Source of the DNA: Syngnathus acus
Taxonomy: Eukaryota; Chordata; Actinopteri; Syngnathiformes; Syngnathidae
Reading direction: 5' to 3'
Assembly (NCBI RefSeq): GCF_901709675.1
Contig: NC_051089.1
Coordinates: 5,498,476-5,562,475 of the forward strand
DNA length: 64,000 nucleotides
Shown: positions 1 through 9,955 of the stretch, piece after piece
Position numbering within the stretch: the stretch's first letter is position 1
How the letters are laid out: each line of letters opens with the position of its first letter
Notes under the pieces: generated by a model
Database searches by the model: none
Told to the model about the DNA's origin: nothing
Seen by the model: only the letters and a program-made list of their open reading frames with translations
Program-made: the position numbers and the translations under genes

Positions 1-3000
1 AATGTTCATTATATGGGGCGAAGGCCGGAGACACGCCTACATCACATGAAGAAATTACACACCTACTACCACGAATGAAAAAGTGTAGAAAATGATCGGG
101 AACATGCAAATGCCATACAAGAAGATAGGAGAGGAAAAAAAAGTGAACTCCTAACCTCAGAACTGTGACAAAAACGGGGTTTCACAACAAGTCCAACGTG
201 CATCCAAGTTTTTCATTCTAAATGTTACACTTAACCTGCACAGTTTGATGAGTTCTACATCCATTATTTCCTATACTGTAAGAGGTGCACCGATTAATAG
301 AAGACTGGAGCGATTACCAAATTCATCGATGATTTTTTTTGATAATCGATTAATCGTTTGGAGGTGTGTGTGTGTTTCAAAATAGCATTTGCAACCATTT
401 ACTTGGGAATTCAACTTTTTTGCTCATTTTCTGGCCAAACCTATATCAACATAATAAGTCCACAGTTCTGCTTTTCTGCACTGCCAATTTGAAATAATGT
501 GCTATTTTTGAATAAAGCAATAAAAATTAAAACTTTTTTAATGGTGCAGCAATTACTCAACAAAATAATCAACAGCTTGATTATTAAAATTATTGTTGGT
601 CGCAGCCGTATTTCAACTGTTCCTAACTGCCATGACTTAAGAGTGCCTCAACTTACAAATTTTTCAAGTTACAATCAATCAAATTCTTGCTTTGTGTCGC
701 GAGCCAAAATTGGTGTCACAAGTCAGCTTAAGAGATGCTTTCGCTTGGTGAAGTAAAAAAAAACCAAAGTGACAGATACAGCCACCGATTTTCGGCCATT
801 TTAAACGGTATGACAGATTTGTGAGTTGGAAACTATATCAGCTGACATCGGGAGAGAAAACAAGGTACAGCCTGGACTGTTAGCCAACCAATCGCAGTAC
901 CCTCCCTCAAACCCCTCAACCTCTTTTTTTTTTTTTTTGAGCATCGCCTCGTGTGATTTAATCTCCACATCTCGCTCAGAAAGTCACACGTGCATCATCT
1001 GCATGCGGCTAGAGCAACGCCGCAGCCTAATTCTGCATCCCCACTCAAAAAGACATTTCAAAAGCGAGGGCCCGAGCCAAACCTCTGACCTTTCGGTATG
1101 AGGACGCTATCCCCGAGCCCCAAATCACCCTCTCTGGTGACATTTAACACGGTGAGTAAGAGAGCAGAAGAGGTGGACAGAGCGAGTGGGTCAAACAGCA
1201 AGGAAAGAGCACAACCAAAATGGCCATCTGTGTAACTTTGAATGCTTCAAGCTACACTTGGATAATACATTTTCATGAATATTTTTTTCACTTTTTTGAC
1301 ATCTTTTTATGATTGTCTCTCTCCCATAAAACCAAAAAATGGTCATTTTGTTGACTGACGACATGTTAAAAGTTTAGCCTGCCTCCTTCGACACGACAAC
1401 TGGGACACGTGCCATCCCCACCGCCCACCCGTGACCCCAAACATGGATCAACCGTGGCAGTAACGGATGGCTGGACTTCACACTCACTCTCAAGTCACCT
1501 GTCCCACATTTAGTCCAATTCTTTTTCCCACTCACTGACAAGAAAAATCACACTTTAATCAAACCAGCCAAGTATATCACTGATCATGAAAAATGCCTCA
1601 TTCACAGGAGGAGATGAAGAAGGTCTTGTTTTATATGTCTCACTTTTCTTTTTTTTTGCCTCACCAAACTCCCACTATAACGCATGTGCACGTGTCTCAG
1701 TGTCAGACATCTTGTTGCAAACACTTTGATACGTATGCGATAGGGATGCTATGATAGGATTCAGCATTGCCAATCAACGTAAAAGGAGGCAAATGTGCAA
1801 GACTCACAATGTAGCTCCACACGGCTGAACTAAATCTGACACTGGCTGTAATTAAATATTTCCCTCCTTAATTACCGTGCTACAGGAAATGAGCTAGTGG
1901 AAAGAAGACGAAGAGAGAAAAAAAACATTTTCATAATTTCCTATCAAGCTATATGGACATTTTTTTAATATTTTGATTTCACAGCCACACTATCATTTCT
2001 GTTTTTGCCAATAAATACGTAGCTCACTGGTGTCTTCTATTATTGGTTCAGATGATGTTCAAGCGTATATAGTTGCATTACAAAAAGTCTTACAAGCATG
2101 AATAAAAGGGACATTTAAAGCTGGTCTCGGCCAAGCTGTTCAGAGGCTCAATGTGGCCATGAATCAAGATGCATATGGCCAATAACAAATTCAAGGGCAC
2201 TAAGGAATCTGCATAATATAAAAAGAAAACTGCTGCAGTTGATCCTAATATGGAAGAATTATGAAGTAGAAACAAACAAGTGTTGTTTCCAATTGCATAT
2301 ATTTGGTTAAATTCTCAGTTTCGTCCATGGGGTGCTCCAGAATACCACAGGCCTCTCCAACGTCCCCAAAAAGTGTAAATGCCAAGGTTCAAGCATTCTT
2401 ATGAGGCTGCTTTACTTTTATATTTGACTGGGTTTTTTTTCCCCAAATAAAAAGTGGAGGAATATGAATTGAAAGAAGCCATATGTACTGTTACTGGCCA
2501 CTGCTGGAAAACCTAAGGCGATTGGGCCCATTTGAGCCATTATGACGTGTAGAAAAAAATTAAAACTTCAAAAGAAGTGATTTAAAAATACAAGCATTTA
2601 TTTTCTGTACTGCTTATCCTCACTTACAGGTCAGCTGGATATCCCAGGTGATTTGGGGTGAGAGGTCAGGTACATGCACGACAGGTTGGCAGCCACTTGC
2701 AGGTGAAATACACAGTACCATTCACACGCAAATGGTCAATTAGTCATCAATTAACCGATTTAATTTTTGGAAAAAGAGCCTCTGCATTCAAAGAAAAGTG
2801 AGGGAGAACATGCAAATTCGACACAGGCAGGCCGCAGCCTGGATTTCAACCACCAACCTCAGAATAATAGTGCAATAATAACCATTACAAATAATATAAA
2901 ATCATAATTTTTGCTACATTATTCAATAAGGAATAAATGCCCTGCTCAGACAAAAGGTTGATGATGTAAAGACGTCAAAGCAGAAAGATGACATCGCGTT

Positions 3001-3008
3001 GTGTTTAC
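1..3008 (-). other. Part of hcn4 intron 1, no exon seen
   Basis: This stretch follows the hcn4 exon 1 splice donor on the minus strand, so it is the 5' part of hcn4 intron 1. I see no further hcn4 exon; the first transmembrane segment would be expected in exon 2, beyond the left edge. It is AT-rich, with homopolymer runs and one decayed interspersed repeat (about 2588-2875). Open frames here are short and show no family resemblance. Confidence 0.7.
2588..2875 (+). repeat. Decayed widespread teleost interspersed repeat
   Basis: The text runs from a 'tactgcttatcctcact' start through 'aggtcagctgg', 'gagaggtcaggtacatgc', 'ccattcacacgcaaatgg' and 'gagaacatgcaaattcgaca' to a 'ggatttcaaccacca' end. 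I know this order of motifs as a very common dispersed repeat of teleost genomes. Weaker copies occur near 9305-9445, 12885-12990 (reverse), 25505-25690 and 29690-29850. The exact family name is not certain to me. Confidence 0.6.
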
Positions 3009-3715
3009 CTGAAATCACTGTAGGGGTGAATAATCCAAAATCCGGCGGATTTAACCCGCTCCTGTTCCCGCTCCACCGCCTTCTCGCTTCCAAACATCCT
3101 CAGGGAGAACTTGTTGACCCCCGGCTGGAGCATGGCCCCGAACTGTCGGTGCATGAAGCCGGCCTGGTACAAGCGCTCATCGTCAGGCAGGATCTGATCA
3201 ATTCCATCCAACTTTATGAACCCGGACTGGTTGTCATCTTGGGACTCGCTCGGAGGTGCGCCGTCGCCGCTGTCGGTGGAAGCGCCACCTCCGCTGGCCC
3301 CTTGCGCGCCATGCTCCGTGGCGCCCTCGCCGATCGCCCCGGGGGGGCTCTCTTCGCTCGGGGTGACGTCCCCATCGGTGATGAGGCGCCTCTCCTCCGC
3401 CGAGTCCGAGTCGTGCACATGGCGGCTGGTGATAGACGAGAGGCTGCCCCGGAACCTCCGGCAGTCTCCGTTGGAGCTGGTCTTCATCGGTCTCCCAATG
3501 TCGGTCTCCATGATAAGCGACTCGCCGCTTTTGGTTTCCCCGATGCCTCTGCAGCTTCCCCCGGAGGTGGGCGACGGCAGCGGCTTCATCCGAATGCTCT
3601 TTCTCCGCGTGTCCTTGTCCGCGTCTTCTCCTTCGCCCATGATGGACGGTTTATGTCCGATGTGATGGGGCAAGCTGTAGAGCCGTTTACGCATGGACGA
3701 ATGCAACCTGTCCAT
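3009..3715 (-). CDS. hcn4: HCN4 pacemaker channel, first coding exon (partial gene)
   Basis: Encodes the cytoplasmic N-terminus of a hyperpolarization-activated cyclic nucleotide-gated cation channel (If/Ih current of heart and brain). The exon gives 235 codons plus two bases. It opens with an MRKRLYSLP motif and has a low-complexity Ser/Gly/Pro/Glu middle typical of HCN4, including [11 protein letters not shown] and AEERRLI blocks. It ends in the highly conserved HCN domain ([19 protein letters not shown], then [12 protein letters not shown]). The start is the ATG at 3713-3715. The exon ends inside the Arg codon after SDF at a donor GTAAAC (3003-3008). No membrane segment is expected in this exon; S1-S6 and the cyclic-nucleotide domain lie to the left of the window. 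The exon is GC-rich, like a CpG-island promoter exon. Assignment to HCN4 rather than HCN1-3 rests on the N-terminal motifs and the neighbouring rec114 and nptn. Confidence 0.93.
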
Positions 3716-4200
3716 TATGGCATGGAGCGAAAAGCGAACTAATCTAGACTAGTTGGGCAAAGCGAGCAGCACCGCGTGGTGCTTCTGATCTCCTTGTGAG
3801 CGATCCCTGAAAGCCTGCAACACATGACACACTCGCCTTGCCGCTTCTGAGGACGGTGATGGTGGTGGCTCTTAATGAAATAAACTGCACATTTTTGGGC
3901 TCCCTTTAAATGACGATTCGACTACCTGGCCGTTCTTGCGCGTCCTCCTCACGCTCGGCCACCTCGCACATCTTTGCGCCTCTCCGACTGCATGGCGCGC
4001 AAAAGTGGGGGGGAAACTGCCTGAAAGTCACCTTTGCCTGACATGCGAGGGACGCGCCGGCGGATGGAGGAGGAGGAGGTGTGCAGGCGGGATGGAGAGG
4101 TCAGCGGCAGGCTCGCTCCTCTCGCCGAGGCGTCGTCCAGGCGACAATCATGATGGGAAACGTGAACGCGGCGTTCCACGGGGCTCACGCGCTGACATCG
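3716..4200 (-). promoter_or_regulatory. hcn4 5' flank, GC-rich probable promoter/5'UTR
   Basis: GC- and CpG-rich DNA directly upstream of the hcn4 start codon, cut off on its far side by the LINE insertion. No TATA box is obvious. The promoter role is inferred from position and composition only; the short open frames here match nothing I know. Confidence 0.45.
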
Positions 4201-4293
4201 CTGCAAACGAGGGAAACTTTTGCACTACTTCGGGTGACCGAATTGTTTTGATAACTGAACTTTATAGAGCCTAACTTTTTCGAACTTTACGCT

Positions 4294-5038
4294 ATGCCGC
4301 CCTCCAAAAAAAAAAAATGAGGGTTACGATGAACTTAAATCATCCATTGACCTGATACGGCAAGACATTACCACACTTTTAGAGCAGCAAGCCACCCTGC
4401 TCCAGCTAACGTCTGAGCTAACGGAGCTTAAGAACTTATCGAAGGAGAAAGACGAGAAAATCCTGTCGCTTGAACGGAGAGTAGATGCACTGGAGCAGTA
4501 CTCCCGACAAGAAGACCTCATAATCACGGGTCTAAAAACATCTCACCGCTCCTACGCCAGGGCGGCGGGTCCTTCGGATCCCTCGACAGATGACTCTCCA
4601 TCGGACGAGCTGTCAACGCTCGAAGATCAGGTAGTACAGTTTTTCGAGAGTAAGCACATGGAACTCCAGAAAGGAAACATTGCCGCTTGTCACACACTCC
4701 CAAGAAACCGAAAACGACCACTGGATCCTCCGAAAATTATCATTCGGTTCGCAAATAGGAAACATAAAGTGGATCTTTTGAAGCAAGGGAGGAAGCTACA
4801 AGGAACGGGTGTTTACCTAAATGAGCACCTCACTAAGAAGAATGCTGAGATAGCCTGGAACGCACGCAAACTGAAGAAGGAAAACAAGATTCTCGCAACG
4901 TGGGTCAGGAACTGTAAAATATGGATTAAAACAAACGGAGCAACACCAGAAGATGTCAAAACTCTCGTTGTGAGTGAACTGGAGGAACTGAAGAAATGTG
5001 GCCTGGTGGTGGGGGAACCAAACATTTACAATGGCTGA
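4294..5038 (+). pseudogene. LINE ORF1 (nucleic-acid-binding protein), frame broken by an A12 run
   Basis: From the ATG at 4294 the frame reads four codons, then a run of 12 A (4306-4317), then TGA (4318-4320). The long open frame of about 240 codons that follows, ending at TGA 5036-5038, lies one base out of phase with that ATG, and no other ATG precedes it in that frame. The first third looks like a leucine-rich coiled coil (LLEQQATLLQL, ILSLERRVDALEQYSR). The C-terminal part carries HLTKKNAEIAWNARKLKK and NCKIWIKTNG, typical of LINE ORF1 RNA-binding domains. The one-base difference could be a real mutation, slippage in the A-run, or a homopolymer sequencing error. Confidence 0.75.
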
Positions 5039-5169
5039 ACTAATGACCATTAACTGGTACCTATGGACCCTCCGGACGAAAATAATGGATTACAGCGAAG
5101 TACAACAAGGCAAACAGAGACTGGCAGGGAGGACATCCATCTCAGGTAGACAGTTCCCCTACACTTTTC

Positions 5170-8100
5170 ATGCCATCCAGTGACATTCTCACAAATGCAG
5201 GAATTTCTGTCCCACCGAATCTTGACTCTTTACTATTTAATTCATTTGACCTAGAGAATGCTAATGCTGGTATCTATGAGTCCTTCCTTAACCCAGATAC
5301 AAATTACACTCCCTTAAAATCTGTTGAAATGTCATGTGAATATTTTTCTGAAGATATGTTTAACAAACTGTGCAATACTCCTCCTGGCCACTGCCAAACA
5401 AATGTATTCTCCACTGTCCACTTCAATGTACGGAGTATCTCTAAAAATTATGATGGTCTAAAAACCTATTTATCAACCTTAACACATTCTTTTTCAGTAA
5501 TAGCTCTTACTGAAACTTGGATGGTTGATAATACATCTAGCTATCCTCTCTCTCACTACACTCCTATACATTCCTGTAGACCAAACAAGCAAGGTGGAGG
5601 AGTCTCACTGTATGTGATTGATAACTTAAATTTCTCTCCCAGAAAGGATTTAAGTGTCAATTTTGACATGACTGTAGTAGAATCTGTGTTTATAGAACTC
5701 TCCTCTTGCTCACTTATAAACAACAAAAATGTGATAATTGGATGTATATATAGACCACCAGACTCTGATAAAATCACCTTCAATGAAGCCCTCGACTCTA
5801 CTCTAGAAATTATAAACAAAGAAAACAAATTATGTGTCTTACTTGGTGACTATAATATTAATTTGCTTGAATCTAAGCAGTCACATACAGCAGACTTCCT
5901 TAATACATTATATTCCAGAAACTTTTTCCCTCTTATCAACAAACCCTCCAGGATCACAAGCTCAACGGCCACTCTCATAGACAATATCCTATTTAATTCT
6001 CTAGACTACAAGATAACATCTGGCCTTTTGATCTGTGATGTATCCGACCATCTACCTGTCTTCCATCTCATCCACAATGATAGTAGTCCTGAAATCAAAG
6101 ATCATATTGGAGATCAAATGAAATTCCGCAAATTTACTGAGAAAAACATGGTATCTTTTATATCTATCATCAGCTCTGTGTCATGGGATGAGGTTATCCT
6201 GTTGCAAGATGTCAACAAAGCCTATCACTCCCTTCTAACAATACTCACAAATGCATTAGAGTTCTCCTTTCCTTTAACTTCTAGTCGTAAAAATAACTCT
6301 AAGGGGAAACCATGGATAACGGATGAACTAAAAAAATCTTCACGTAAAAAAAATAAACTATATAGAAAATCTATTGCAAATCCCATCCCTATAAATATAG
6401 AAACATACAAGAAATATAAAAACAGATTTACAGCTTTACTAAGGAAAACCAAACAAACTTACTATGCTGATAAATTTACACAAGCCTCCGGTGACATCAA
6501 AACAACGTGGAATCTTATCAACCATTTATTACATCGCAAGAAATCAAAAACATCGACCCCAAATGAGATGCTGGGGAAGAATAGAGCTCATTCAAACCCA
6601 ATAGATATTTCTAATGGTTTCAATGATTTCTTTGTAAATGTTGGCGCTACCTTGGCATCTAGCTTCTCCACCTCTGATACAAGCCCCTGTTGCCTTATTA
6701 AAGGGCAGTTTCCTTCACTCTCCATTCTTGACCCTCCTAGTGTTGAGGAAGTTTACAACATCGTCATGAGCTTGAAAAACTCGGCCCCTGGCCATGATGA
6801 GATCAGAAGCATACTTATTAAGAAAATTATTCATTCAATAATAATTCCACTAACACACATTTTCTCCTTATCTTTAAAATTTGGCATTGTACCCCAAGAA
6901 TTAAAAATTGCTAAAGTCATTCCTATCTTCAAAGCTGGTGAGACTAATGAATATGGTAATTATCGACCTATATCCGTACTTCCTTGCTTCTCCAAGATTC
7001 TAGAAAAACTGGTTTACTCAAGATTGGCAAAGCACCTAGAAACAAACAATATTCTCTATAAACATCAATACGGTTTCCGCAAAAAGTTTTCTACTGAGCA
7101 TGCACTGCTTCAGCTTGCCAACCACATCTCAACGGCTCTTGACAATAAGAAATTCGCTCTTGGTGTCTTTCTAGATTTAAGCAAAGCATTTGATACTGTC
7201 GACCATAAGATCCTCATCGCTAAGCTAGAGAGATATGGAGTGAACGATTCTGCCCTGAAATGGTTCACAAACTATCTCGCCAACAGAGAACAATATGTAT
7301 ATATAAATGGTTGTTCTTCCAACAGATCTAAAATACTATTTGGGGTCCCGCAGGGCTCAATATTGGGTCCTCTATTATTTTTGGTGTACATAAATGATTT
7401 TTCCATGTCTTGTTCAAATTTTCTTCCTTTGTTATTTGCGGATGATACCAATCTCATTGCCACCCACGAGGATTTTAATTTCCTCATTGCACGTGTGAAT
7501 ACTGAGTTGCACGCTGTTACAAAATGGTTCAAAATAAATAAGTTGTCACTCAATATAAACAAATGTAACTTCATGATCTTCTGCAATATAAATAAATCTT
7601 ACCCCAAAGAACAGGCCAAAATTTACATAAATAATAACGAAATCCATCAAGTTACTAGCACTAAATTCCTAGGAGTTATAGTAGATAAACACTTAAACTG
7701 GTCTGAACACATTGATTTGGTTTGCAAAAGATCCATGAAAACGCTAGGTATCTTACGAAAAGTTTGTCCCTTGGTCCATCCGTCTGCTCATCTCACTCTG
7801 TATTATAGTTTCCTCTTTCCTTTACTCAATTACTGCAACATAGTCTGGGCAGCTACATATCCAACATACCTCAGCAAATTACTCATCATACAAAAGAAGT
7901 TCCTAAAAATGATCTCTTTTTCAAATAGATATGAACCATCGGCACCATTGTTTAGAAACTATTCATTACTGCCAATTGATAAAGTAAATATTCATCAAAC
8001 CTGTCTACTCACCCATAAATACATATACAGGAAACACTGTCTTCCAGCCACTTTTCATAATTTCTTCGCATTTGTATCGGAATTACATTCTTATTCTACA

Positions 8101-8268
8101 AGACAGGGGGACAATCTCCACCCACCGTCCTGTCGAACATCACGCCATCAATACAATATCCATTTTAGAGGGCCCTCACTCTGGAATGAGCTACCAATCC
8201 ATATTCGATCCATATCTTCACAGGTTGCTTTTAGAAAGCACCTGAAACACCACCTTCTCCACTCATGA
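5170..8268 (+). CDS. LINE ORF2: endonuclease-reverse transcriptase
   Basis: An uninterrupted 1032-residue frame. The N-terminal half is an apurinic-type endonuclease: FNVRSI near residue 78, the metal-binding Glu in TETW (E115), GDYN from 226, and the SDH catalytic motif at 292-294. The C-terminal half is a reverse transcriptase: FLDLSKAFDTVDH, PQGSILGPLLFLVYIND, and the catalytic FADD at about 756-759. It closes with the GPSLWNELP...F..HLK block common at the end of L2/CR1/Rex1-type ORF2. The product nicks target DNA and reverse-transcribes LINE RNA at the nick. All catalytic motifs are present, so this copy may be active if ORF1 is supplied. Low-GC codon use contrasts with nearby hcn4. The exact clade within the jockey superfamily is not resolved here. 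Confidence 0.93.
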   Translation: MPSSDILTNAGISVPPNLDSLLFNSFDLENANAGIYESFLNPDTNYTPLKSVEMSCEYFSEDMFNKLCNTPPGHCQTNVFSTVHFNVRSISKNYDGLKTYLSTLTHSFSVIALTETWMVDNTSSYPLSHYTPIHSCRPNKQGGGVSLYVIDNLNFSPRKDLSVNFDMTVVESVFIELSSCSLINNKNVIIGCIYRPPDSDKITFNEALDSTLEIINKENKLCVLLGDYNINLLESKQSHTADFLNTLYSRNFFPLINKPSRITSSTATLIDNILFNSLDYKITSGLLICDVSDHLPVFHLIHNDSSPEIKDHIGDQMKFRKFTEKNMVSFISIISSVSWDEVILLQDVNKAYHSLLTILTNALEFSFPLTSSRKNNSKGKPWITDELKKSSRKKNKLYRKSIANPIPINIETYKKYKNRFTALLRKTKQTYYADKFTQASGDIKTTWNLINHLLHRKKSKTSTPNEMLGKNRAHSNPIDISNGFNDFFVNVGATLASSFSTSDTSPCCLIKGQFPSLSILDPPSVEEVYNIVMSLKNSAPGHDEIRSILIKKIIHSIIIPLTHIFSLSLKFGIVPQELKIAKVIPIFKAGETNEYGNYRPISVLPCFSKILEKLVYSRLAKHLETNNILYKHQYGFRKKFSTEHALLQLANHISTALDNKKFALGVFLDLSKAFDTVDHKILIAKLERYGVNDSALKWFTNYLANREQYVYINGCSSNRSKILFGVPQGSILGPLLFLVYINDFSMSCSNFLPLLFADDTNLIATHEDFNFLIARVNTELHAVTKWFKINKLSLNINKCNFMIFCNINKSYPKEQAKIYINNNEIHQVTSTKFLGVIVDKHLNWSEHIDLVCKRSMKTLGILRKVCPLVHPSAHLTLYYSFLFPLLNYCNIVWAATYPTYLSKLLIIQKKFLKMISFSNRYEPSAPLFRNYSLLPIDKVNIHQTCLLTHKYIYRKHCLPATFHNFFAFVSELHSYSTRQGDNLHPPSCRTSRHQYNIHFRGPSLWNELPIHIRSISSQVAFRKHLKHHLLHS

Positions 8269-8803
8269 TCCTACCAGTCCAAAATTACTCCACCGCACTC
8301 AGCTGATCCATACTAAGAACATCAACTTAAACCACTATTTATACCCTGATTCTTCCTTGTTTTGTTATTTTCTGTTTGCTGTTCTTCTGCTTCCGCTCAG
8401 CTATTTTCTTACCTGGTGTTTTTTGATTGTTTCAACATCACTAAAGTGTCAAATTTTGTTTCTCTTGTTTCTCATTTTGTATAGTGTATTTGTTTATGTA
8501 TGTATACGTTCACTTTCGTATATATGCATATATAAATATGACGATTTAATATTTAGCTAGTTATGCTTGTGTTTATTCATTGATGTTTATTCATTTATAT
8601 ATATATATATATATATTATTATTAATTTTTTTCTTTCTTAAACACTTGAATAATATTTGATGTCACAGCACTTTGTTTGTTGTGCACTTTGATTATACAG
8701 GAGTGGAGCTCCTTACAAGCCCTAGGCTTCGTCTCCCTCCCTGCACTGTTATTTGTTATAATAATATGTGCTAAACAATAAACTAAACTAAACTAAACTA
8801 AAC

Positions 8804-9955
8804 ATCAATCCATCCGGCGCGGCCGAGGAGCGTTTAGGTGAACGTGTGAATATGGATGATCTGGTTGGGTTGCCATAGAAGCGAGGGGGGCTCAGCCCAC
8901 CTTGTTTAAAGGGGAAATGTCTTTCCCATTCTTAAAACGCAAGGGGGGAGAGGAAAGGGGAGGCTACAGGTAGGTCATTGTTTGAACCCTCCGTAGCGCA
9001 AAAATGAAACAACATGATTCATGTGGGTGAAAGCAGACTGATGATTGAGGGGGAAATGCTGCAAGAGATTTGATTCTCTAATTGAGAGTAATTGCAATAA
9101 TTGCGTGCAATTATAGATACATCATTTAGGAGTTAAGCTGATTACAAATGGGTCAGGGTTATATTGTATTAGAAATGCAGCAGGATAGGTACTCCCCCCC
9201 GAAAGAGAAACTCATTGGGTGCCTTGAGTTGATTTCCAAGTTCTTATCGAAATGCCAGGTGAGCTGAAACCTCACGTGATCATCTGAATTTTCAACTGAA
9301 TTGTTCAAAAAATGGATGGACGGATGTAATGAAGTATAGAAATGATTACTACATAATATATTAAACCCATGCAGGCACGGGGAGAACATGCAAACCCCCC
9401 ACACGAAGGCTGGAATCCAACCTTGCACCTCTGAACTGTAGTCCTGAAATACAGTAAACTATTTCAAAATCTGTAGTAAATCACACAAACGAAAAGTGAT
9501 GGGGAATTGCATCCAAGCAGAATCGTTTTTGTATATCAAATGATAATTTCAGGTTTTATTCTTCTTGATTCATGAATAAAAGGGTTAGATTTGCGCTCAA
9601 ATGAGGGCGCCTCACAAAAACTGCCTAGCAACAAGTGAACACAAACTCAGTGACAAAATCCGGAAATGAGCCCTCCATTGGTGCCAGGTCACTCGAACTG
9701 TTAGGTTTTATATAATGAACAAAATAAAATATTTAAAAAATAAAACGTGATATTTAGTCGCCATGCCATTTTGTTACACAACCGCCGAACTTTTTGTTCT
9801 TCAAAAACGTTCACAACTTTATTCGTACTTGACGATAAACACATTCGCCTCATTTAGGTGGAAAGACAGGTCTGTTTGCCGAGACGCCGTATTCCTTTAC
9901 ATTGACTTTTTGGCAAACAGAATATTCGAACAATAACAATAAAAAGTAAATTGAA
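8804..9955. other. hcn4-rec114 intergenic DNA, no gene seen
   Basis: Lies between the LINE tail and the rec114 start. It begins with a GC-rich stretch (about 8810-8990) that was probably contiguous with the hcn4 upstream region before the LINE inserted. A decayed copy of the common teleost repeat sits near 9305-9445. The last 100-200 bp before 9956 should contain the rec114 promoter and leader, but no clear element is visible. Confidence 0.5.

Larger units (their letters stand above)
4200..8803 (+). mobile_element. Near-full-length LINE of the L2/CR1-like (jockey superfamily) group
   Basis: A non-LTR retrotransposon with a short 5' leader, ORF1 (4294-5038, frame broken near its start), ORF2 (5170-8268, intact), an approximately 500-bp 3'UTR with an AT-dinucleotide stretch, and a 3' tail of about five TAAAC units ending near 8803. 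The 5' end is estimated at about 4200; a possible 5-bp target repeat 'acatc' (4195-4199 and 8802-8806) overlaps the tail and is weak. The intact ORF2 and clean tail suggest a fairly recent insertion. It lies about 0.5 kb upstream of the hcn4 start codon, transcribed away from hcn4. Confidence 0.88.

Noticed and set aside
2999-3742. 247-codon plus-strand frame opposite hcn4 exon 1
   Set aside because: Shadow of the GC-rich hcn4 exon; the minus-strand reading matches HCN4 across its length.
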